Program-made: the position numbers and the translations under genes
Source: JBLHGU01 sp047615875
Lineage (GTDB): Bacteria; Pseudomonadota; Gammaproteobacteria; Arenicellales; CAJQKF01
Reading direction: 5' to 3'
DNA: 50,748 nucleotides
Assembly: GCA_047615875.1 (NCBI GenBank)
Contig: JBLHGU010000014.1
Coordinates: forward strand, 1 to 50,748
Notes under the pieces: generated by a model
Seen by the model: the letters and a program-made list of their open reading frames with translations, nothing else
Told to the model about the DNA's origin: nothing
The model's database searches: none
Shown here: positions 17,464 through 25,185 of the stretch, in pieces
Position numbering within the stretch: position 1 is the stretch's first letter
How the letters are laid out: each line of letters opens with the position of its first letter

Positions 17464-18321
17464 CTAATTCTGAATTCGCTCAGCAATAGCAAGAATTCGG
17501 TACATATTCCGTAGAACCGGTTTTTCGATCAGCTTACCGTCAATCACGACGAGACCTGTATCTGCTTCCTCAAAGGTCTCGATTATTCGTCTGGCCCGGG
17601 TTATTTCGTCTTGGCTGGGGGTAAAAACGGCGTTGATAGCAGCAATTTGCTTTGGATGAACCGACCCTTTACCCGAGAATCCCAAGGATTTCGCCTGCCG
17701 GGCTTCCACCGCCATGCCCTGGGGATCTTCGAGATCAAGATAGGGTACATCAATAACATCAAGTCCTGCAGAAGCCGCGGCGTGAACCACACGGGAACGC
17801 GCATACAAAAGAGGCTCCCAGGAATTGTCACATCGAAGCTCCGCTGCCATGTCAACACCACCAAAAAATAGCGCATAAATTCGCGAACTACAATGGGCAA
17901 TATCGAAAGCTGCCTCAAGCCCGGCATTGGTTTCGATGATGATATGCAATCGCGTATTGTGACCTCGCTCTGTGAGTAGATTATCTAACAACACCACTTC
18001 ATCTGGAGTCCTTACCTTGGGTAACATTAAAGCCGGTGGTGGTGTATCGCTGGTAAGAATCGCCTGTATATCGGCAATTCCAAAGGCCTCCCGAAGACAA
18101 TTTATACGTACAATCCGTTCGACGCCATCGTCAGCCTGAGGCGTTTCAAATAACTGCAGTGTTTTTCTACGCGCTTCATCTTTATCCCTGGGTGCAATAC
18201 CATCTTCCAGTTCTACACAAACGATATCTGTTCCTGAGGCCAACGCTTTAGGAAACATTTCCGGGCGAAGTCCTGGGGAAAAGATAAAACTACGGCGAGG
18301 TCTTACAACTTGTTCCGGCAT
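17464..18321 (-). CDS. HpcH/HpaI-family lyase, CitE-like
   Basis: A 285-residue TIM-barrel enzyme of the citrate lyase beta/malyl-CoA lyase family. Motifs seen: RSFIFSPG (N-terminal Arg/Ser phosphate and CoA site), VCVELEDGI with the metal-site carboxylates, LMLPKVR, IIIETNAGL with the metal Glu, FFGGVDMAAEL with the metal Asp, and SGKGSVHPKQI. These proteins cleave or form malyl-CoA-type thioesters. There is no citrate lyase alpha or gamma subunit nearby, so a stand-alone (methyl)malyl-CoA or citramalyl-CoA lyase role is more likely. It is divergent from the SDR at 18868 across 546 bp. Confidence 0.88.
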   Translation of the reverse strand: MPEQVVRPRRSFIFSPGLRPEMFPKALASGTDIVCVELEDGIAPRDKDEARRKTLQLFETPQADDGVERIVRINCLREAFGIADIQAILTSDTPPPALMLPKVRTPDEVVLLDNLLTERGHNTRLHIIIETNAGLEAAFDIAHCSSRIYALFFGGVDMAAELRCDNSWEPLLYARSRVVHAAASAGLDVIDVPYLDLEDPQGMAVEARQAKSLGFSGKGSVHPKQIAAINAVFTPSQDEITRARRIIETFEEADTGLVVIDGKLIEKPVLRNMYRILAIAERIQN

Positions 18322-18867
18322 ACTTATTCCAAAATATTGTTATTAAACTGACATAGTTGGTCAAAACCAGCATTGTGCGGACATTGGCTTCCAGGAGTTT
18401 TTGCGCGAAATGTCAGCAATTGCATTTGGTAACAAGAATTATCGCGCTTAATTGCGTCATACACATTTAAATCTACGATTAATCGCGGCGCAGCCACTAA
18501 ACCTGACTGTGTCAGAAAAGCGCTCACTATAGCCGATCAAAGAACACCATTCACAAATTAAGTAGTCTGGTAACAATTATCTCTTAGCATGAAGATGCAT
18601 CTGGTTTCTTCTACCAACTATACACCGAATATTTCGCCCATAGTTTCTGCTTCGAAATCGTGAAACGCCACAACAATCTAGGATTTGTCGCTGCCAATAC
18701 GCCGTTTTGAAGCGCCTTGCAATCTACTGAACTAAATTCTTAAGCGAACACTGTAACTCTGAAAAACTTGATCCAGCTTTTCTGCTCCTATATTGTTCTC
18801 GGATATTGTGTACTGCCGGCTCTACTCTGAGCACTGACACTAATTTTCAATAATAGAGAACGGATGT
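18322..18867. other. 546-bp divergent intergenic region
   Basis: This lies between the CitE-like gene (minus) and the SDR-dddP-Rieske operon (plus) and must hold both promoters. I see no convincing gene, long inverted repeat or tandem array. The only open frame (18324-18527, minus) has no recognisable protein features. Its length leaves room for regulatory sites. Confidence 0.5.
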
Positions 18868-19671
18868 ATGAAACGACTAAAGGGGAAAGTCGCTTTGGTA
18901 ACTGGCGCCGGGGCGATGAAGGATGGCATGGGCAACGGCAAAGCCACGGCGATTAGACTGGCTCAGGAAGGGGCAACGGTCGGGGTACTTGACCAGAATA
19001 CCGAAGCGGCAGAAAAAACCTGCGATATCATTCAGAGCGAAGGTGGAACAGCTTTAGCGCTAACTGCCGATGTTACCAATGAAGCCGAGATTCAAGATGC
19101 AATTAGTCTGTGCATCAAGCAATTTGGACAAATAGATATTCTGCAAAACAATGTTGGCATCCTGCGCACTGGCGGCGCCGCAGATACAAGCATAGAAGAT
19201 TGGAATCTACTGGCCCACGTCAATTTAAAAGCCGTCTTTATACCCACCAAACAAATCCTGCCACACTTCATTGAACGTCAATCTGGCGTAATCACCAACA
19301 TTTCTTCCATTGCCGGACTGCGTTACCTTGGGGCACCCTATATAGCCTATAACACTACCAAAGGTGCGATCATTTCTTTTACTCGTAACCTCGCCGCAGA
19401 GCAGGCCCCGAATGGCATCCGTGCCAATTCCATCCTGCCGGGCTTCATAGATACTCCAATGGCTCGTAATGTTACCGAACAAAACTCAGAAGATATTTCG
19501 ACAATTGACTGGCAGGAACTGGACCGGCAACGCGCTGCCAGAATTCCACTGGGTCGCGTCGGCACTCCCTGGGATGTTGCCAATACAGCAGTTTTTCTGG
19601 CCAGCGATGAAGCGAGCTATATCACCGGTACAGAAATTACCGTTGATGGTGGAGTTTCCTGTCGCGTTTAG
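18868..19671 (+). CDS. Short-chain dehydrogenase/reductase (SDR C), first gene of the dddP operon
   Basis: Classical SDR of 267 residues: VTGAGAMKDGMGNGKA (11-26, an expanded cofactor loop), ILQNNVGI in place of the usual NNAG, Ser146/147, Tyr161 and Lys165 (YNTTK), and PGFIDTPMARN. It is 75 bp upstream of the DddP-like gene and on the same strand, so probably co-transcribed. In DMSP lyase pathways, dehydrogenases act on 3-hydroxypropionate or related products of acrylate; that could be its role here but is inference. Confidence 0.88.
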   Translation: MKRLKGKVALVTGAGAMKDGMGNGKATAIRLAQEGATVGVLDQNTEAAEKTCDIIQSEGGTALALTADVTNEAEIQDAISLCIKQFGQIDILQNNVGILRTGGAADTSIEDWNLLAHVNLKAVFIPTKQILPHFIERQSGVITNISSIAGLRYLGAPYIAYNTTKGAIISFTRNLAAEQAPNGIRANSILPGFIDTPMARNVTEQNSEDISTIDWQELDRQRAARIPLGRVGTPWDVANTAVFLASDEASYITGTEITVDGGVSCRV

Positions 19672-19746
19672 GTAACTAGCACTACCCATGAGTTATTGGT
19701 TATATCACTATAATAGTCGGTAATCTCCCAACTAAAAGATTTCGTT

Positions 19747-20931
19747 TTGACTGACACTACTGATCTAAAAGAGCTACGTTCCTATCGCTTAGGCCGTGTT
19801 CGCCAAAAACTGATTGAATTTGATATGGCCGGCATAGTTTTGTTTGACCCGGTGAATATTCGCTATGCAACCGGTTCCAGCAATATGCAGGTTTGGACCC
19901 TACACAACCCCTCACGTTACGCGTTTATTGCAGCTGAAGGTCCGGTAATTCTATTCGATTACCATGCCGCAAAGCATCTGGTTGAAGGACTCGAGTGCCT
20001 GGATGAATACAGAAACGCTACCAGCTGGTTTTACTTCAACAATGGACCCAGAGTTGAGGAGATGGCAAAAAGATGGGCCAGTGAAATCGCCGACCTGATT
20101 AAACAACATGGCGGTGGAAATCATCGCCTGGCGGCGGATCGTATCGACCCGGCCGGTGTTGCCGCACTCGATGCATTGGGTATATCCACCCATGAAGGTC
20201 AGAACATTATGGAACAGGCTCGCGTGCTGAAATCAGCTGAAGAACTTGAGGTTATTCGCGAGTCCATTCGTATCTGCCAGATGGGCATGGACAAAATGCG
20301 CAACATGCTGGTTCCGGGTATAACAGAAAACGAACTATGGTCGCATTTGCATCAGGTTAATATTGCCAACGGCGGTGAATGGATTGAGACGCGTTTGCTC
20401 ACCTCTGGTCCAAGGACCAATCCCTGGTTTTATGAGTGTAGCGACCGGGTGATAGAACAAGGCGACCTGGTCAGTTTCGATACTGACTTAATTGGTAAAA
20501 ATGGCTATTGCGCAGATATTTCCAGGTCATGGGTTTGCGGTGAAAAGAAACCAACTGACGAGCAACGACGTCTTTACTCCTACGCCTTTGAGACTATCGA
20601 AAATAATGTTGCTCGACTTAAACCCGGGGTTAGTTTCAAGGAATTTTCCAGCACTGGGGGACAATTGCCCAAAACGATGTCGGCCAATCGCTATCCCTGC
20701 ATGCTGCATGGCATTGGTCTTTGTGATGAATATCCATTTATTGCCTACCCGGAAGACTTTGAATACAGTGGCTTCGACGGCTATCTTGAGGCCGGCATGA
20801 CAGTTTGCGTTGAAGCCTACGGTGGTGAAGTCGGTGGCCGCGAGGGCGTGAAACTAGAAGAGCAAATGCTGATTACTGAAACTGGCGCCGAACGCCTGTC
20901 TTCCTATCTTTATGAAACGGAATTTCTATAA
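19747..20931 (+). CDS. dddP: M24-fold DMSP lyase candidate (DddP-like)
   Basis: 394 residues of the M24 peptidase/creatinase fold: N-terminal creatinase domain (1-165) and C-terminal pita-bread domain. The metal ligands are D245, D247, D257, H321, E356 and E371. In the Ruegeria DddP structure, as I recall, the iron ligands are D295, D297, D307, H371, E406 and E421, a constant offset of 50. The catalytic D377 and substrate-site Y366 likewise fall on D327 and Y316. This spacing argues for DMSP lyase (DMSP to dimethyl sulfide plus acrylate) over a peptidase. The start is TTG at 19747; an upstream stop at 19714 rules out the roughly 50-residue longer N-terminus of roseobacter DddP. Alternatives are ectoine hydrolase (DoeA) or another M24 hydrolase. 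It lies between an SDR and a Rieske gene. Confidence 0.75.
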   Translation: MTDTTDLKELRSYRLGRVRQKLIEFDMAGIVLFDPVNIRYATGSSNMQVWTLHNPSRYAFIAAEGPVILFDYHAAKHLVEGLECLDEYRNATSWFYFNNGPRVEEMAKRWASEIADLIKQHGGGNHRLAADRIDPAGVAALDALGISTHEGQNIMEQARVLKSAEELEVIRESIRICQMGMDKMRNMLVPGITENELWSHLHQVNIANGGEWIETRLLTSGPRTNPWFYECSDRVIEQGDLVSFDTDLIGKNGYCADISRSWVCGEKKPTDEQRRLYSYAFETIENNVARLKPGVSFKEFSSTGGQLPKTMSANRYPCMLHGIGLCDEYPFIAYPEDFEYSGFDGYLEAGMTVCVEAYGGEVGGREGVKLEEQMLITETGAERLSSYLYETEFL

Positions 20932-20952
20932 TTTTTCGGGTATCAAGTTCTT

Positions 20953-22146
20953 ATGAGTAAAATTGAATCTGGAATAGCACAAATTACTAATCATTCCGAG
21001 GCTATCTCAAAGGAAAGCCTGGATCGTATCGACAGAGATATTAGTCAGGCCGTAGGTTTACCCAATCATGCCTATACTGACGAAGGCTTTTTTCATTCTG
21101 AAAAGAAAAAACTCTTCGCCACAACCTGGACCTGTATCGGCAATGCCTGCGACGTACCCTCGCCGGGGGATTTAAAACCGGTTTCTTTTCTTGGCGCACC
21201 GCTATTGCTATGCCGTGGAGAAGATTTGCAAGTCAGGGTGTTTCATAATGTTTGCAGTCATCGTGGCAATGAACTGGTCTGGCAAGCCGGAAATGTAAAG
21301 GTAGCGATCACCTGTCCTTATCATGCCTGGTGTTATAGTTTAACTGGAGAGTTGCTGGCCACCCCACATATTGGAGGCAAAAGCATTCATAGTTTAGATG
21401 GCCTGGATAAAACCAAACACGGCTTAAAGCAAGCCTGTAGTGTTGTGTGGATGGATCTGGTGTTTGTTAATTTATCCGAGGATGCAGCACCTTTTGAGGA
21501 ACATATCGCGCCGCTAATTACCCGTATCGATCAACTTGCCACAAAGGCACAATTCGATACCCTTAAGCCAGCTAAGAGCCATGGCAAACTGACCATTGAA
21601 TTCAAAGGCAACTGGAAGCTGGCAATCGAAAATAATCTGGACGCCTACCATCTTCCATGGGTTCACCCAGATTTAAATTCGATCTCCAAATTTGAAGATC
21701 ACTATGACTATGTCGTTGATGATTTGTTTGCTGGTCAGGGAAGTAGCAATTATGACCATAGTTTGATCGAGGGCATGAATTTGCCAGTGTTAGACTATTG
21801 GCCGGAAAAAATTGCCGAATACCCTACTTTATTTCCGAACGTATTTTTTGGCTTTCACTGCGATCATTTCTGGACTCGAGTGGTAGAACCGATTGCGACA
21901 AACAAAACTCTGGATCATCTACAAATTTACTACTTTGGTGATGCTGCAGATAGTAACGACTTTGAAACTGCCAGGCAAACCAGACTGAAAGTTTGGGAGA
22001 AGGTATTCAAGGAAGACATTGGTGTGGTGGAAGGAATGCAGCGAGGTAGAAACTCCCCTGCATTTGACGGCGGTTTATTCTCCTCCGCCTTAGATCGCCC
22101 ATCCCACAGCTTTACAAGATGGGTGGCAAAAAAAATGTCTGTATGA
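20953..22146 (+). CDS. Rieske oxygenase alpha subunit (copy 3)
   Basis: 397 residues. Rieske ligands are C101-x-H103 (VCSHRG) and C121-x2-H124 (CPYHAW); the iron site is D230-x2-H233-x4-H238 in NNLDAYHLPWVHPD. It starts 21 bp after the DddP-like gene, so it is co-transcribed with it, an association I do not know from described DMSP pathways. It resembles copy 1 (8083) strongly in the catalytic core (NWKLAxExxLDxYHLPWVHP). No reductase component is near. Substrate unknown; a methylated or quaternary compound is likely from context. Confidence 0.92.
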   Translation: MSKIESGIAQITNHSEAISKESLDRIDRDISQAVGLPNHAYTDEGFFHSEKKKLFATTWTCIGNACDVPSPGDLKPVSFLGAPLLLCRGEDLQVRVFHNVCSHRGNELVWQAGNVKVAITCPYHAWCYSLTGELLATPHIGGKSIHSLDGLDKTKHGLKQACSVVWMDLVFVNLSEDAAPFEEHIAPLITRIDQLATKAQFDTLKPAKSHGKLTIEFKGNWKLAIENNLDAYHLPWVHPDLNSISKFEDHYDYVVDDLFAGQGSSNYDHSLIEGMNLPVLDYWPEKIAEYPTLFPNVFFGFHCDHFWTRVVEPIATNKTLDHLQIYYFGDAADSNDFETARQTRLKVWEKVFKEDIGVVEGMQRGRNSPAFDGGLFSSALDRPSHSFTRWVAKKMSV

Positions 22147-22184
22147 TTCTGGACCACCGTAAAATTAGTCAAAATTTTAGCATC

Positions 22185-22340
22185 CTGAACAATCTCGTCT
22201 CGGGTCACCATTCTATGACGGTTTTCTATCAGGTATGCAATAAGTTCTATGACTTGCGGCTCAACCGCGATTCGATCAGTTTTGTACGATAACTCATAAA
22301 GATCGGTATCCAGAGCAACATTGGAGAACGTATAGCGCAT
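22185..22340 (-). pseudogene. Truncated winged-helix (OmpR/CadC-type) regulator remnant
   Basis: From the ATG at 22340 the minus strand reads MRYTFSNVALDTDLYELSYK and continues to AYLIENRHRMVTRDEIVQ. This is the first 52 residues of the winged-helix domain found at the front of TPR or TolB-type regulators (typical: RY.F....LD...EL......VEPQV..LL.YLIENR..VV..DEL). Similarity stops there: the frame runs on into the 3' end of the Rieske gene on the other strand with unrelated sequence. The recognition helix and everything downstream are missing, so it cannot bind DNA. Confidence 0.65.
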
Positions 22341-22607
22341 TTATTATTAGTCGGCGATTATTCCTGATATTTAGAACTCATATTACCCGATGAAGGCATC
22401 AACCCCCATGTAATCTACATGCAAAATCCTCTTTGAATGCAAGCAATGTGATATGTATTCAGCGAAAATAGATCTTCAGTTTCGACATAGGCAACCATTT
22501 GGCATGCACAAAGATCGCATTAAATACCCTCTGATATACCAGTTTCGGTTCGTGAATATTTAGGTCAGCTTCTGCCGACTTGGAACGACCAGATTGACTT
22601 AGCGAAT

Positions 22608-23492
22608 TTGGAAATTTCCATTTTGACAGGCGGTTTAAATAATACCAACCTGGCATTAACCAACTCTACCGGTAGGTATGTATTAAAAATACGCCCGGAC
22701 GATTACCAGGCCTTTGGAGCCGATTCAAATGCCTCGATCACCGCACAAGATCTCTGTGCACGTGCTGGAATTGCTGCGCAGATTATTTGTATTGATTCAG
22801 ATCGCAAAGACTTCGTTTCCGATTTTATTGAAGGCACCCCGCTTAATCCCGAATCTTATCGACAAGGTGATTTACAGCGCTCGTTCATCACTATATTAAA
22901 AACCCTACATGGGCTTAGCGGCGAAATAAGAGAACGGTCGTTCTTTGACGATATACGATTATTCATGGTGGGTACAAACCGGGCCAGAGTGTCTATACCA
23001 ACGGGTTTTAATCGCCTCCTGGCCAAAGCCTATGAACTAGAAAAACTATTATCTAAACCAGACTCACCCATGGCGCTTTGTTATAACGACCTGGTGCCGC
23101 AGAATTTAATGCACAATCAATCTGGATTAAAGCTCGTAGACTTTGATTATGCGGGTTATGGCTGGATTGCCGCCGACCTCGCCAGCGCAGTTTCTCAGTT
23201 TGAAATGGACGAAGTAGAAACCGAAAAGTTTTTAAAGCTTTACGATGAAGGCCTGGATGATGGTCAAAGAGGACGTGTTGCTGCCTATTGCTATTGCAAT
23301 AATATTCGGGAAATTGCATTCACCCTGTTTGCTGAGCCTGCTCTTGCCGAAAACACCCATGTTAATGGCGAGATTAATTTTACAACCCACCGAAATAAGA
23401 ATTTGGAACAGGCAGAAATAAGCATACAGGACCCCGTTTTTCTAAATAAATGCGCGGCGGCAAGCTTTATTCGAACCAATGCATTGTTCTGA
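22608..23492 (+). CDS. Choline/ethanolamine kinase-like (APH fold) protein with a damaged 5' end
   Basis: A phosphotransferase of the aminoglycoside phosphotransferase/choline kinase fold. It has the nucleotide Lys in YVLKIR (27), a Brenner-type motif CYND161LVPQN166 (Tyr-Asn replacing the usual His) and the metal motif VDFD (178-180) in KLVDFDYAGYGWIAADLA. The LicA-like NDLVPxN pattern suggests choline or a related amino alcohol. The TTG at 22608 cuts into conserved sequence: the same frame is open and family-like from 22524 (REYLGQLLPTWNDQIDLANL) but contains no ATG, GTG or TTG. Either a frameshift or deletion removed the true start, or translation begins at a rare codon. It may be a recent pseudogene. 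Confidence 0.7.
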   Translation: MEISILTGGLNNTNLALTNSTGRYVLKIRPDDYQAFGADSNASITAQDLCARAGIAAQIICIDSDRKDFVSDFIEGTPLNPESYRQGDLQRSFITILKTLHGLSGEIRERSFFDDIRLFMVGTNRARVSIPTGFNRLLAKAYELEKLLSKPDSPMALCYNDLVPQNLMHNQSGLKLVDFDYAGYGWIAADLASAVSQFEMDEVETEKFLKLYDEGLDDGQRGRVAAYCYCNNIREIAFTLFAEPALAENTHVNGEINFTTHRNKNLEQAEISIQDPVFLNKCAAASFIRTNALF

Positions 23493-23650
23493 GTCTGTGA
23501 GTTTTATAATAGGAGAATACTAATTAAGCGTAGCCGCCTTCAGGAATAGAGATACGGAGAAATCGACACATCCGACAGTAGCCTGGGCGAACGTCACTGC
23601 TTCGATTGAAGATTCAATTCTGGCAAGCGAAACAAATGTGCTTTTGGTTG

Positions 23651-25015
23651 TTAAAATAATTGCCGGATGTTCTGCAACTCGTTTAGTGATTTTATTCGAG
23701 AGAGTAATGCTCCGGCGATTTCATCATCCATTTCGCCACTGACACAAGAGAGAAATTTCTCTTCAATTTGACTATTGCTCATGGGATTTAAGGGCAAACC
23801 CGTAGGCGCCGGAATCAGTTCCGTGATAGTCACGCCGGCACAGGTAATTGCTGTAACCTGTGCAGCGTTCTGATAACGTTCATCCTGTTTACATAGACGA
23901 TCCAACTCTTTTGAATAGGTCACATTAATGTTGGACATGGTTGCAATAATTAGCGGATCGTTAATTACCTCCATCGCAAGATGTTGCGGCCCAAGCTCAC
24001 CAAAACATAAGACACATGCCAAACAAAATGGCAGACAAAATTGAGCTTCGGTGATATTGCCGGCTCGTTCAATGGCCATGTAATGAGCAACATCCGAGGT
24101 CACTTCGCAATCAACGCTAACAATATCGTATCCACTAAATGCGTTTTGCGACAGAATATTCTGTAACGCCTCTACCGGGGACTGACCCGCAGCACAAACC
24201 GGGTAACGCTTAAAAGTTGCTTTAGAGGTTTCCAGAACAAACCGTGTACCGAGTTTATCTAATTCTTCCGGCACAGATTGGTTTTCGCCATACATAGCCA
24301 CAAAACCGTTCTCATGTTCAAATGTTTGTGCTGGTCCAACCAAACCTCGTTGTGCGGCAAGGGCCGCCAGCACACCCGCTTCCGCTGCCCTTCCCGAAGC
24401 ATAAGACTTGATCGGCGAGCCGACTACGACATAGGGCCCGGTTGCCTGGCAGGCAGCAATATTGATTGCCTGAATAATTGCCTGTTTATCCAGCTGCAGA
24501 ACTTTGGCTGCACCCATTGCTGCACCAATCGAACCAAGCAGCCCAGTAGTCCACCAACCACGCCAGAATAAGTCATGAGTCATTGCTCGCCCTAGCGCAT
24601 ATTCCGCTTCTACTGCTGCGACAAACGCAATCATCACCTGCTGACCTGTGGCATTGGTAAGCTCCGCTGCTGCCTGCACAGCCGGCCAGACCACCGCCGA
24701 GGCATGCACCATGCCCTCGTAGGAAACATCGTCGAAATCCAGCACATGGGCAGCTACACCGTTACAAAAGGCGGCTCCAGGTGCAGTAAAAGTCGTCTTC
24801 TGCCCAAATACATGGCATACACCTTCTGCATAAGTGTCATTTGCTAACTGTCGTGATAGTCGGGCATTTTCATGATCAACTCCTGCTATGGAAACACCGA
24901 TAGTATCGATAATGCTACGCGTCGCCTGCGCAGAAACTGCTTTGGTTAAATGTTGAGCTGAAAACTCAAACACCCAATCTGCGAGCACCTCGGATATATT
25001 ATTCTTGCTTGGCAT
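23651..25015 (-). CDS. MmgE/PrpD-family protein
   Basis: 454 residues, close to the family length. Visible marks are TRSIIDTIGVSIAG at 32-45, FCNGVAAHVLDFDDV (the conserved HxLDFDD), WWTTGLLGSIGAAMGAAKVL and KATFKRYPVCAAGQSP. The family includes 2-methylcitrate dehydratase and cis-aconitate decarboxylase. No prpB or prpC is nearby, so it is probably one of the many uncharacterised catabolic paralogues that dehydrate or decarboxylate tricarboxylic or related acids. It is convergent with the kinase-like gene and divergent from the cyclase gene across 170 bp. Confidence 0.9.
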   Translation of the reverse strand: MPSKNNISEVLADWVFEFSAQHLTKAVSAQATRSIIDTIGVSIAGVDHENARLSRQLANDTYAEGVCHVFGQKTTFTAPGAAFCNGVAAHVLDFDDVSYEGMVHASAVVWPAVQAAAELTNATGQQVMIAFVAAVEAEYALGRAMTHDLFWRGWWTTGLLGSIGAAMGAAKVLQLDKQAIIQAINIAACQATGPYVVVGSPIKSYASGRAAEAGVLAALAAQRGLVGPAQTFEHENGFVAMYGENQSVPEELDKLGTRFVLETSKATFKRYPVCAAGQSPVEALQNILSQNAFSGYDIVSVDCEVTSDVAHYMAIERAGNITEAQFCLPFCLACVLCFGELGPQHLAMEVINDPLIIATMSNINVTYSKELDRLCKQDERYQNAAQVTAITCAGVTITELIPAPTGLPLNPMSNSQIEEKFLSCVSGEMDDEIAGALLSRIKSLNELQNIRQLF

Positions 25016-25185
25016 TAAATTCTAACTATGGTTGAAAAATCTATCGTCTGAAGCGATATGTAAGCACAAAAGTTCCATTGGGCCAACAAAAAATCTATTT
25101 TCAGTTGCAGGTAAGTCGCATTTGACAGTCGATTCCATTCCCTGCGGCCATGGCTTCTTTGCTGAGGTGTGGCTAAACTCCGCCC

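Noticed and set aside
18324..18527. A 67-codon minus-strand ORF upstream of the CitE-like gene
   Set aside because: No recognisable protein features or ribosome site; likely chance.
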